Assembly: GCA_963809925.1 (NCBI GenBank) | Contig: CAWELH010000010.1 | Coordinates: 535,932-599,931 of the forward strand | Direction of reading: 5' to 3' | Length of the DNA: 64,000 nucleotides | From: DASQZK01 sp963809925 | GTDB lineage: Bacteria; Bacteroidota; Bacteroidia; Bacteroidales; GCA-2748055 | In this document: in pieces, positions 8,443 through 17,900 of the stretch | How positions within the stretch are numbered: the stretch's first letter is position 1 | Layout of the letters: every line of letters starts with the position of its first letter | Notes under the pieces: generated by a model | The model's database searches: none | Seen by the model: the letters and a program-made list of their open reading frames with translations, nothing else | Told to the model about the DNA's origin: nothing | Position numbers and translations under genes: made by a program

Positions 8443-10061
8443 TTTGCGATAATGATCTTACGATATGTCAGGAGGTCCCCGATCCTAAGCTCCAGAATAT
8501 ATACGCCGGATTCCAGCCAGCTTAAATCAAAAACGGCCATTTTCTCTGATTGAGGAATATACGATCCCAGCAATTGCCCATCCGTTTTAAATAGCCTGAT
8601 GACCGCTCCCTTCATACTCAGTGTGTCGGTTTCAACGGTAAAATGACCGTCGTTGGGATTGGGGTAGAGCTGGAAGCGTTCCAGAAATTCCACCGGTTGC
8701 TCGGGATTGTAAGGATCATATCCGCTGATACTCTGTATACCTGTCAGATCTGGATCGAGCCATCCGGCCAAACGGCGGTTATTTTCAGGATAATAATCCC
8801 AGCATTTATAGAATCTGGAATAATAATCATTTATGGGAAGCGCGCAAATAGCTTCACCTCCGGTGAGATTACCGACAATTTGTTTCAGGGGATTGAAAAG
8901 TGGAGCACCGGATGAACCGGGTTCAGTGGTGCCCGCATCCCATCTTTCAACCCGCCAGAAAGCTTCCGGAGCACTACCGGTATAGAGCCAAGAGGGCGGA
9001 GCTACCTTCTGATATTGCGTGAGTATGGGATCATCATCGATGGCAATCTTTTTCACATCCCCCCATGGGTGGTGAATGGTCACTGCTTTGGGTGAAGGCG
9101 AACTAGAAATGGACCAGCCTGCATAATACGGATGGTAGCTTTCGGGTGGTTTAACGGAAAGTCTGACAAGCGTGAAGTCCAGACTGTCAGATGTAGCGAG
9201 AACTGTCGCACCTGACAGACTTAGAGCCACGGAACCGTCAGCACCATTACATTCCGGTGATTCATAACCAAAAATAAAAACGGAATTTTGAGCATCAGAG
9301 GGGTATTTAATGCAATGATTGGCTGTCAGCAGGTAAGGCGTTCCATCTGAATTTACACTATTGATCAGCGTTCCGGTGCAATACTCTCGGTTTGTTCCAA
9401 TATAAATCCTAACAACCGATCTCTTGATCACCTCCCAGTCTTTTCCCTCCGGGCAATTGATATCAATGTTACACGCACCGGCAAGACCATGCCGCCCGTC
9501 CTTCCTGGCAAAAATATCAATGAAGGCGCAGCCTACCCTGCCAACCTCCAGTTCTCCATATCCTTGCCTGTCGGTGGTCTGTAATTCAATAACGATCTTG
9601 TCACCCGGAATGATATCGGTCTGAAGACTACCGTATTCTTTATTATTCCGATAATCAAATCCGCCAAGAATTTTATCCTGGCCAGGATCATAAAGGAATA
9701 ACATACTGCCCCGGGAAAGCTTAAACCTGTTGAAAAATACGCTGAGGCCATACGCATTTTCAGAGGTGATGATCAGCCTCCAGAGGTAAATGCCTTTTTC
9801 TACAGAAATCCACGACCCTGCATTTTCGGGCGATAATGAGGTAGATATATTCTCGGCGAATCGAAACGGTTTTTTCCCATTAATGAGATCTTCCTCTTCA
9901 AAATTCCTCATGATAGCCTTTTCATGATCAATGGCAGGCAGCCGGTATAGTTCTACCACGGACTTACCGGGAAAAAAAGGATATGGTTTTCCTCCCCTGC
10001 TTATCTGTCCTGATGAAGCAAGAGCAATGAAACTTGAAAGTATCAGTAGAACATATCTCAC
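8439..10061 (-). CDS. Secreted lysyl-endopeptidase-like serine protease with T9SS C-terminal sorting domain
   Basis: A 540-residue exported protease. A signal peptide (about residues 1-18) is followed by a roughly 180-residue pro-region and an S1-family catalytic domain. The triad is His249 (LLTANHC), Asp295 (DSLDFTLV) and Ser384 (TEPGSSGAPLF). The TEPGSSG form, the cysteine pairs and the closing GWLDP are characteristic of Lys-specific endopeptidases rather than trypsin itself. From about residue 460, LYPNPNDGHFTVE begins a type A T9SS sorting domain, so the enzyme should be exported and anchored or released. It lies 67 bases after the DUF4465-like gene and overlaps the binding-protein gene by four bases. 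A protease in a cobalamin-riboswitch operon is unusual. Confidence 0.9.
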   Translation of the reverse strand: MRYVLLILSSFIALASSGQISRGGKPYPFFPGKSVVELYRLPAIDHEKAIMRNFEEEDLINGKKPFRFAENISTSLSPENAGSWISVEKGIYLWRLIITSENAYGLSVFFNRFKLSRGSMLFLYDPGQDKILGGFDYRNNKEYGSLQTDIIPGDKIVIELQTTDRQGYGELEVGRVGCAFIDIFARKDGRHGLAGACNIDINCPEGKDWEVIKRSVVRIYIGTNREYCTGTLINSVNSDGTPYLLTANHCIKYPSDAQNSVFIFGYESPECNGADGSVALSLSGATVLATSDSLDFTLVRLSVKPPESYHPYYAGWSISSSPSPKAVTIHHPWGDVKKIAIDDDPILTQYQKVAPPSWLYTGSAPEAFWRVERWDAGTTEPGSSGAPLFNPLKQIVGNLTGGEAICALPINDYYSRFYKCWDYYPENNRRLAGWLDPDLTGIQSISGYDPYNPEQPVEFLERFQLYPNPNDGHFTVETDTLSMKGAVIRLFKTDGQLLGSYIPQSEKMAVFDLSWLESGVYILELRIGDLLTYRKIIIAK

Positions 10062-10128
10062 GTTACCCTTATATTTAACGCCTGAAAAAATTTACCGCAT
10101 TTTTCCATGCCTGAGTACTGACAGGCCC

Positions 10129-10860
10129 TTATTCCTGCAATTCTCCGAAGATATTATCGATGCAGACAGACTGTGGCGTATTGATGCCATTTGGTCCTTT
10201 ATCGGAGGAATCGAAGGAAAAGACGAGGTATTTAATGTAACCGGCCTCTGAAAGGTCGATATCTGTCCAGATGTTGCTAATGTAATCCATAGCATTGTCA
10301 GAAGGTGTAAAATCGGCGAGTGTGATCTGTCCACTAAGAATAGTCACTTTATTCTCATCCAGTCCTTCGATGATCAGTTTGAAAAAGTCGGGATCGTCTC
10401 CTGATTCACCTCCGAATTTCTTAGCGAAGGCATCTCCGTCTTTCATGGAATAATATGCGTATGCCGAGTTGCAGATGCTTATGTTAGTGATCTTCTCAGG
10501 CAGCGAAAAGCTGATGGTATCCTTCATCCAGCTATAATACAGTGCATAGATCTTCGAATGATCAGCTCCTTCACCTGCTATTGAACTGTATTGATTCTCA
10601 TATCCAGGTGTTGTATTATCAGTATGGTTTGAGAACGCAAATCCCGACCAGCTTTCATACAGAGCGTCGTAGTGTGTTGGAAAGAAAGCGTTCCCGGAGG
10701 TAAATCCCCCTGCTCCGTCCTCTCCATTGTAGAAACCGTCGGGACCGGGGGTGAGATTTTCGAAAGTGATGCGGTCTTTTTTCACTGTAGACTCTTTTTT
10801 GCATGAGCTGACACAAAACGCTCCTGCAAGCGCAAATGAAAGTATAAACACCTTTTTCAT
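10129..10860 (-). CDS. DUF4465-like surface lipoprotein, first gene behind the cobalamin riboswitch
   Basis: A 243-residue lipoprotein: the signal peptide ends CVSSC, with Cys20 the predicted acylated residue, followed by Lys-rich sequence. The body has the features I associate with DUF4465: ITFENLTPGPDGFYNGEDGAGGF near the start, SGFAFSNHTDNTTPGYENQYS in the middle and a conserved ICNSAYAYYSMKDGD segment. From memory, DUF4465 genes often sit behind B12 riboswitches in Bacteroidota, and surface B12-binding lipoproteins (BtuG, BtuH) are known there; I could not check whether this belongs to one of them. The riboswitch ends about 118 bases upstream, so this gene is the most directly regulated. 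Confidence 0.85.
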   Translation of the reverse strand: MKKVFILSFALAGAFCVSSCKKESTVKKDRITFENLTPGPDGFYNGEDGAGGFTSGNAFFPTHYDALYESWSGFAFSNHTDNTTPGYENQYSSIAGEGADHSKIYALYYSWMKDTISFSLPEKITNISICNSAYAYYSMKDGDAFAKKFGGESGDDPDFFKLIIEGLDENKVTILSGQITLADFTPSDNAMDYISNIWTDIDLSEAGYIKYLVFSFDSSDKGPNGINTPQSVCIDNIFGELQE

Positions 10861-10977
10861 ACGTGAATGTGTTAAGAATTAAACCATCATGATTAAACAA
10901 TCAAAAATCTTGAGCAGGCAGGATAAAAGGAAAGAAAATTCTGCTTTTTTCCCCGAAAGCTTTGATTTATTGATTTG

Positions 10978-11163
10978 CTCCGGCAGGTCTTCTGACTTTT
11001 CCCGATTTCCGTTACCTTCCCGTGAACACATATTCACAGTGGTTTGTTTTTCGAAAATCATGACTCACCATAAAGAGTCAGGAATTACAGCAGCGGGTAC
11101 TGTCCGGGATTTTCACCCGGTTCCCTCTTCGTCCTGCATTAAAAAATACAGGAACCGGAACGC
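10978..11163 (-). promoter_or_regulatory. Cobalamin (B12) riboswitch
   Basis: On the minus strand the full cobalamin aptamer core is visible. A 5' stem is followed by GGGAACCGGGTGAAAATCCC, then the CGGACAGTACCCGCTGCTGT segment, peripheral stem-loops including GTGAATATGTGTTCAC, and finally the B12 box AGTCAGAAGACCTGCC (about 10984-10999). It lies in the leader of the DUF4465-protease-BtuFCD operon and should reduce expression when adenosylcobalamin or a related cobalamin is plentiful. I see no strong T-run terminator between the B12 box and the ATG at 10860, so control may act on translation or through a weak expression platform. Edges are approximate. Confidence 0.95.
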
Positions 11164-11167
11164 GCAT

Positions 11168-11175
11168 CAAAAGTA
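11168..11175 (-). promoter_or_regulatory. Promoter -7 box for the B12 operon
   Basis: The minus strand reads TACTTTTG, matching the Bacteroidota -7 consensus TAnnTTTG. It stands about five bases before the predicted 5' end of the riboswitch, exactly where the start site should be. The -33 element is poor (TTTT about 19 bases upstream). The 490-base gap between the DUF4465-like gene and ligA is otherwise taken up by the riboswitch and, on its right, by the short ligA leader. Confidence 0.55.
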
Positions 11176-11350
11176 CACATATATTTTGTCACAGAAAACA
11201 GAAAAGTCTCCGACCCATGAAGAATTATTAACAGACAGCTCATTTTCGAGATGAGGTTGAACGGAAAAATGAGTTTAATTTAATCGTCGATGTGTGATTT
11301 TGCCGCCCGGCTTGTTAATATTTCATACTTTTAAATTTTATTTTCAAAAC

Positions 11351-13354
11351 ATGACATCAGAACAGGCAAAGGAGAAGATCACTCAGCTCAGAGAGGAGCT
11401 GAATGCTCACAATTACAAGTACTATGTACTGGCACAGCCTTCCGTATCGGATTATGTCTATGATCAGATGATGGAAGAGCTGACCAGACTTGAGAATGAA
11501 TTTCCGGAATTTGAGGATGAAAACAGCCCTTCGAAACGTGTTGGAAGTGACATTAATCAGGAATTTGAACAGGTCATTCATAAGGTACCCATGCTTTCAC
11601 TTGGCAATACTTATTCCAGGGAGGAGTTGTCGGAGTTTGACAAGCGGGTGAGAAAGGTACTTGGCGATAGTTTTGAATACGTTTGTGAGCTTAAATATGA
11701 CGGTGTTGCCATCAGTCTGAGTTATGAGAATGGCGTATTGGTTCGGGCTGTGACCAGAGGTGACGGTGAACAGGGAGACGATGTGACCCGGAATGTACGG
11801 ACGATACGAAGCATCCCACTCAGGCTGAATGGTACTGATTACCCTGAAGAGCTGGAAATCAGGGGTGAGATCTTTATGCCTGTGAACGGCTTCCTTAAAA
11901 TGAATCTGGAACGACAGGAGCGGGATGAACCTCTTTTCGCCAACCCCAGGAACGCCACTGCGGGTACGTTGAAGATGCAAAATTCCTCCATTGTGGCAAA
12001 ACGGCCTCTCGACTGCTTGCTTTACTATCTCCCCGGTGAAGACGTCCCCTCAGATTCCCATTTCGCAAACCTGATGAAAGCCAGAGAATGGGGTTTCAAA
12101 GTGCCCGTAAATTATATTAAAAAAGTCAGCGGGCTGAATGAGGTTTTCCATTATATTGAATATTGGGAAAACCGTAGAAATGAACTGCCGTTTAATATTG
12201 ACGGCGTGGTCATCAAGGTAGATTCCCTTAAACAGCAAAAGCTTCTTGGCTTTACGGCAAAAACCCCCAGATGGGCCATAGCCTATAAGTTTAAGGCAGA
12301 GCAGGCTTCGACCCTTCTGAAAGAGATTACCTTCCAGGTAGGCAGAACCGGTGCTGTTACGCCGGTTGCCAACCTCGCCCCCATCCACCTTGCTGGTACT
12401 ACGGTAAAACGTGCCAGCCTCCACAATGAGGATCAGATCCGGTTGCTGGATATCAGGACCGGGGACACCGTATACGTGGAAAAAGGAGGCGATATCATCC
12501 CGAAGATCGTTGGTGTGGATCACGCAAAGCGGAAAGCGGACAGTCGACCCTTCGAATTTATCACACATTGCCCGGAATGTGGCACGGAACTCATCAGACA
12601 GGTTGAGGAAGCCGCGCATTATTGTCCGAATATCTATGGTTGCCCTCCTCAGATTAAGGGACGAATCGAACATTTTGTGAGCAGAAGGGCGATGGACATT
12701 AATATTGCAGGAGCTACCATCGATCAGCTTTTCAGGGAAAATCTGATCAAGGACAGCTCTGATCTTTATAATCTTACGTATGAGCAGCTGATTAAACAGG
12801 AACGTTTTGCTGTAAAATCGGCCAATAATCTTTTAAAAAGTATTGAAACATCAAAGGCTGTTCCCTTTCCAAGACTGTTGTATGCGTTGGGCATTCGGTT
12901 TGTTGGTGAAACTGTTGCCAGGAAACTTGCAATGCATTTCAAATCAATCGACAGCCTCATGAAGGCGTCATTTGATGAACTGGTGGAGGTGGATGAGATC
13001 GGCAGCAGGATTGCCGAAAGCATTATTGAATATTTTTCCCATCCGCTGAGTCTTAAAATTGTGGAAGTGCTTGCGAATGCCGGAGTCAACTTACAAATTG
13101 GGCCAGAGGAAAAACCGATTTCTTCAAAGCTTGGGGGGAAGACTTTCGTCATCTCCGGTACTTTTGAAGGTTACGCTCGTGATGACATTAAAGATCTCAT
13201 CGGGAAAAACGGTGGCAAAAATTCATCCGCAGTAAGTGCCGGTACCGATTTTATCATCGCAGGCGAAGGTATGGGACCGTCAAAACGTGAGAAAGCTGAA
13301 ACCCTGATGATTCCCATTATCGGGATAGCCGATTTTTTGGAAATGCTCAAATAA
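11351..13354 (+). CDS. ligA: NAD-dependent DNA ligase
   Basis: LigA seals nicks in replicating and repaired DNA using NAD. I start it at the ATG at 11351 (MTSEQAKEKI), giving the usual 667 residues; a GTG at 11294 is in frame but adds a non-conserved hydrophobic leader. The active-site lysine is Lys115 in the motif ELKYDG. The NAD-binding Ia domain precedes it, followed by the OB fold, a four-cysteine zinc finger (CPECGTEL...CPNIYGC), helix-hairpin-helix repeats and a C-terminal BRCT domain (KTFVISGTFEGYARDDI). It is complete and runs away from the B12 operon. Confidence 0.97.
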   Translation: MTSEQAKEKITQLREELNAHNYKYYVLAQPSVSDYVYDQMMEELTRLENEFPEFEDENSPSKRVGSDINQEFEQVIHKVPMLSLGNTYSREELSEFDKRVRKVLGDSFEYVCELKYDGVAISLSYENGVLVRAVTRGDGEQGDDVTRNVRTIRSIPLRLNGTDYPEELEIRGEIFMPVNGFLKMNLERQERDEPLFANPRNATAGTLKMQNSSIVAKRPLDCLLYYLPGEDVPSDSHFANLMKAREWGFKVPVNYIKKVSGLNEVFHYIEYWENRRNELPFNIDGVVIKVDSLKQQKLLGFTAKTPRWAIAYKFKAEQASTLLKEITFQVGRTGAVTPVANLAPIHLAGTTVKRASLHNEDQIRLLDIRTGDTVYVEKGGDIIPKIVGVDHAKRKADSRPFEFITHCPECGTELIRQVEEAAHYCPNIYGCPPQIKGRIEHFVSRRAMDINIAGATIDQLFRENLIKDSSDLYNLTYEQLIKQERFAVKSANNLLKSIETSKAVPFPRLLYALGIRFVGETVARKLAMHFKSIDSLMKASFDELVEVDEIGSRIAESIIEYFSHPLSLKIVEVLANAGVNLQIGPEEKPISSKLGGKTFVISGTFEGYARDDIKDLIGKNGGKNSSAVSAGTDFIIAGEGMGPSKREKAETLMIPIIGIADFLEMLK

Positions 13355-13403
13355 AGGCTGTCAAACCTCATGACAGAACACCAAAAATTAGTAATATTGT
13401 AGT

Positions 13404-13976
13404 GTGAGCGCATTTAGTAAAATACGACAATCATTCGGGGCCAGTTCGATGGTAAGGCGAAAAAGGAAGATTAACCGGAATCGTGTGGTCCATAATTTTC
13501 AAACGGCCAAAGATACCGCTATTCTCTTCGATGCCACTGATCCTCAGACATTCAGGCATATCAGGGATTTCAGTAAATATCTCGAAAAACAACGGATTCG
13601 CACGGGCCTTCTTGGGTATGTGAACAGCGATGAGGTACCCAGCGACATGGTTCTGTGGGAGAACTGTCATGTTATGTGTAAGAAAGACCTGGACTTTTTG
13701 TTCAGGCCCACGGATGAAAGTGTGATTCAATTCATGGAGCGCGATTATGACATACTTTTCGACCTGAGTATGAACGATTTTTTTCCACTTACGTTTGCCA
13801 CGGTTCTGTCGCGGGCAAAATTCAAGGTTGGCAGGTATAAGGAAAGCCTGAATGATACTGATGTTATGATTGACATTAAAAAAGAACCCACGGTGGATTT
13901 CCTGATTGAACAGATCAAAAATTACGTTTCCATTCTCAATAATCCTGAAAGTGTCCGCACATTGTTACCCGGATAA
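13404..13976 (+). CDS. DUF6913-like hypothetical protein upstream of dapA
   Basis: A 190-residue protein typical of Bacteroidota, with a basic N-terminal helix (VRRKRKINRNRVVHNF), an AILFDATDPQTFRHI strand-helix region, LLGYVNSDEVP, and a phosphate-loop-like end region (KFKVGRYKESLNDTDVMIDI). I assign it to the DUF6913 group from memory. The start is a GTG at 13404; ATG 13449 is the alternative but would drop the basic helix. It precedes dapA by 15 bases, so the two are probably co-transcribed. Function is unknown. Confidence 0.75.
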   Translation: MSAFSKIRQSFGASSMVRRKRKINRNRVVHNFQTAKDTAILFDATDPQTFRHIRDFSKYLEKQRIRTGLLGYVNSDEVPSDMVLWENCHVMCKKDLDFLFRPTDESVIQFMERDYDILFDLSMNDFFPLTFATVLSRAKFKVGRYKESLNDTDVMIDIKKEPTVDFLIEQIKNYVSILNNPESVRTLLPG

Positions 13977-13991
13977 AAAATTATTGTATTT

Positions 13992-14873
13992 ATGACCCAA
14001 AAGATCTTCAAAGGTACCGGGGTGGCATTGGCTACTCCATTTAGAAGTGACGGCAGTGTCGATTTCACCTCTCTAAAAAAGCTTGTTCAACACGTCAGCG
14101 ATAACGGCGCCAATTATCTTGTCGTACTTGGTACCACAGGTGAAACACCTGTACTCTCGGGTGATGAAAAAAACGCGATCGTCGATCATGTGAAGGAGAT
14201 AAATAGCAGCAAGCTTCCTGTTGTTCTCGGATTGGGAGGGAACAGTACATCGTTGGTATTAAAGACCATTATGGATACTGATTTTACCGGAATCGACGCT
14301 ATACTGTCGGTTGCACCCTATTATAACAAACCAAACCAGGAAGGATTGTATCAGCATTTTAAAAGCATAGCCGGTGCCAGTCCTGTTCCGGTCATACTTT
14401 ATAATGTTCCAGGCCGGACTGGATCGAACATCTCAGCAGAAACGGTGTTGCGCCTGGCTTCGGAATTCAAGAATCAGGTTATTGCCGTTAAAGAGGCATC
14501 GGGAAATCTTCAGCAGGTTTCGACCATCCTGAAGAACAAGCCGGAGAAATTCCTAGTCATATCGGGTGACGACTCCCTTACCCTGCCCATGATTGCCCTT
14601 GGAGCCAGCGGCGTAATTTCAGTAATTGCAAATGCTTTCACTAAAGAATTTTCTTCGCTGGTTAATCTTTGCCTCGAAAGTAAATTTCAGGAAGCCCGTA
14701 AGATTCAATATCAGCTCTTGCCCGTTTACGATATGCTCTTTGAGGAAGGTAGTCCGGCAGGTTTAAAAGCTTTTCTCGAAGTTATGTGCATTGTGGAAAA
14801 CAATCTGCGTCTGCCCCTGGTGCCTGTCAGCAAAGGGCTTCATGAAAAAATCAGGAAATTCGTAACGAAATAG
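13992..14873 (+). CDS. dapA: 4-hydroxy-tetrahydrodipicolinate synthase
   Basis: DapA condenses pyruvate with aspartate semialdehyde, the first committed step to diaminopimelate and lysine. The 293 residues form the expected (beta/alpha)8 barrel. The Schiff-base lysine is Lys167 (VIAVKEASG), the catalytic tyrosine Tyr137 (VILYNVPGRTG) and the substrate-binding Thr-Thr pair 48-49 (LGTTGETP). Sequence after the stop is only 81 bases to the convergent secA end. The enzyme feeds peptidoglycan synthesis, in line with the amidase and anmK genes elsewhere in the window. Confidence 0.97.
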   Translation: MTQKIFKGTGVALATPFRSDGSVDFTSLKKLVQHVSDNGANYLVVLGTTGETPVLSGDEKNAIVDHVKEINSSKLPVVLGLGGNSTSLVLKTIMDTDFTGIDAILSVAPYYNKPNQEGLYQHFKSIAGASPVPVILYNVPGRTGSNISAETVLRLASEFKNQVIAVKEASGNLQQVSTILKNKPEKFLVISGDDSLTLPMIALGASGVISVIANAFTKEFSSLVNLCLESKFQEARKIQYQLLPVYDMLFEEGSPAGLKAFLEVMCIVENNLRLPLVPVSKGLHEKIRKFVTK

Positions 14874-14954
14874 ATGGTCATATCCTGTATTTTTTGAATG
14901 GGGTGATACCCAAATTCGGGTAAAAGCGCCCCAAGAAGGAGTCCTTTCGAAATA

Positions 14955-17900
14955 TCATTCCACGCCGGCTTTACCGTGACAATTCTTATATTTCTTACCG
15001 CTTCCACAAGGACAAGGATCATTACGCCCCACTTTTTTGTCAACCCTTACCGGTTGGATCTTCCTCTTTCCCGGTCCGCCTGAGGGATCATTATATTGTG
15101 GCTTTTCTTCCCTGTTAGCTTCAAACTTACTGAGATCCAGCCGTTTTGGCGCCTGTGCCCTCTGCACCGTATTGGGATCATTAACTGGAATATGCCCCTT
15201 CATCAGTGTTGACACTACCTCCCGGTTGACCTTGTCGATCATCTGTTTGAAGAGCTCGAAAGATTCAAATTTGTAAATCAGCAATGGATCTTTTTGCTCA
15301 TAGGTAGCATTCTGTACACTCTGCTTCAGGTCGTCGAGTTCCCGGAGATGTTCCTTCCAGTTATCATCAATGGTGGCGAGTACCACTGTTTTTTCGTACG
15401 CACGGACCAGCTCCTGTGCGCCGGATTCATAAGCCTTCTTAAGGTTGGCAAGGACTCTGAATATCCGAATTCCATCGGAAACCGGTACGACAATATTTTC
15501 ATAAACTGCCGATTGCTTCTCATATACATCCTTTACGACAGGGTAGGCTTGTTTACCGATCGCATCTTCCTTACGTTTATAGGTTTTTAATATAAGGTCG
15601 TACAATTCATCTATTATTTCACCGGCAGAGGCTTTCAGGAATTCCTGCTCATTTACTGAACTCTCGATTGAAAGGGTTCGGATCAGTTCAAAGCTGTATT
15701 CAGCATATTCTGATGAAGGTTGATACTGATTTACTATGCTTTCGACAACGTCGAACATCATATTAGCGATATCAACACTAAGACGTTCGCCATAAAGAGC
15801 ATGCTTTCTTCGTTTATAAATCACCTCTCGCTGGGAATTCATGACATCGTCATATTCCAGCAGACGTTTTCTAATCCCGAAATTATTTTCCTCCACTTTT
15901 TTCTGCGCTCGCTCAATGGATTTGGTGATCATGGAATGCTGGATCACCTCTCCTTCTTTCAATCCCAGCCTGTCCATCATTCCTGATATCCGCTCTGAGC
16001 CAAAAAGGCGCATGAGATCATCTTCAAGGGAGACGTAAAATTGCGATGATCCCGGGTCCCCCTGCCGGCCTGAGCGGCCACGTAACTGCCTGTCAACACG
16101 TCGGGATTCGTGTCTTTCCGTACCGATGATTGCCAATCCTCCTGCCTGCCTAACTTCCTCTGAAAGTTTAATATCCGTACCACGGCCGGCCATATTGGTA
16201 GCAATTGTAACCGAGCCTTTCCTGCCTGCTACGGCAACAATTTCGGCTTCCCTCTGATGAAGTTTCGCATTCAGAACATTGTGATTGATCCTCCTGATCT
16301 TGAGCATCCTGCTGAGGAGTTCGGAAATTTCGACGGATGTGGTACCCACAAGAATAGGTCTGCCTTTATTTACAAGGTCTACGATCTCATCGATAACTGC
16401 ATTGTATTTTTCGCGTTTGGTTCTATATACCAGATCCTCCCTGTCATCTCTGACAATGGGTCTGTTGGTGGGGATGACTACGACATCCAGTTTGTAGATG
16501 TCCCACAATTCACCGGCTTCAGTTTCAGCAGTACCGGTCATACCGGCAAGTTTATGATACATCCTGAAATAATTCTGCAGGGTGATGGTGGCAAAAGTTT
16601 GTGTGGCGGCTTCCACTTTTACGTTTTCCTTTGCCTCGATGGCCTGGTGGAGACCGTCGGAGTAACGTCTGCCTTCCATGATACGTCCGGTCTGCTCATC
16701 AACAATTTTTACCTTGTTGTCAATAACCACGTACTCAATATCAATTTCGAAAAGTGTATAGGCTTTTAAAAGCTGGTTGACCGTGTGCACGCGTTCCGAT
16801 TTCACCGCATATTCCTGGAGAAGTCTGTCTTTTACCTCTAATTTTTCCTGTTCGTCGGTAATCGATTTTTCAATCTCGGCGATTTCGGATCCAATATCGG
16901 GTAAAATGAAGAAATCCGGTTCTTCTGGCGAACTGAGCAAATCGATGCCCTGGTCGGTAATTTCAATCGCATTCTGTTTTTCGTCGATTACAAAGAACAG
17001 GTCGTCGGTGACGATATGCATGTTCTTTGAGTTCTCCTGCATATATGTATTTTCGGTTTTTAGAAGGAGTGATTTATTTCCCTCTTCACTGAGGAGCTTA
17101 ATCAGTGCTTTATTTTTGGGAAGCCCTTTGTTTGCTCTAAGAAGCATAAAACCAGCCTTTTCGGTATTTCCGTCCTGAAGAAACTTTTTCGCATCGGCCA
17201 GTACCTGGTTTACAAGCTTTCGCTGGGCTTCCACGATGGTTTCCACCCTGGGTTTCAGCGACTGAAATTCCTGGTCCTCTCCTTTTGGTATCGGTCCGGA
17301 AATGATAAGCGGTGTCCGGGCATCATCAATGAGGACGGAGTCGACCTCATCGACGATGGCGTAGTTATGCCTGCGTTGAACAAGGTCCTGGGGGCTAAGT
17401 GCCATGTTGTCCCTCAGATAGTCAAAGCCGAATTCGTTATTGGTACCAAAGGTGATATCACAGTTATAGGCTTTGCGACGTCCCTCTGAATTGGGTTGAT
17501 GTTTATCGATACAGCCTACCGTTAGTCCGTGGAACTGGTAAATTGGGCCCATCCACTCGGAGTCACGTTTTGCCAGGTAATCGTTGACGGTAACGATGTG
17601 GACTCCTTTGCCGGTAAGCGCATTAAGAAATACGGGCAGCGTGGCAACAAGAGTTTTTCCTTCACCGGTAGCCATTTCGGCAATTCTTCCCCAATGCAAT
17701 ACAACGCCGCCGATGAGCTGCACATCATAATGGACCATATCCCAGGTCACCTCATTCCCACCAGCCATCCATGTGTTGTGCCAGACAGCCTTCTCGCCCC
17801 GGATCTCGACGTTATCATATTCTGCCGCCAGATCCCGGTCAAAATCTTTGGCTGTAACTTCTAATGTTTCATTTTCCGTGAAACGTCTTGCAGTATCCTT

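Noticed and set aside
11294..11350. Longer ligA start at a GTG
   Set aside because: The added 19 residues are hydrophobic and not part of LigA; the ATG at 11351 gives the standard N terminus.
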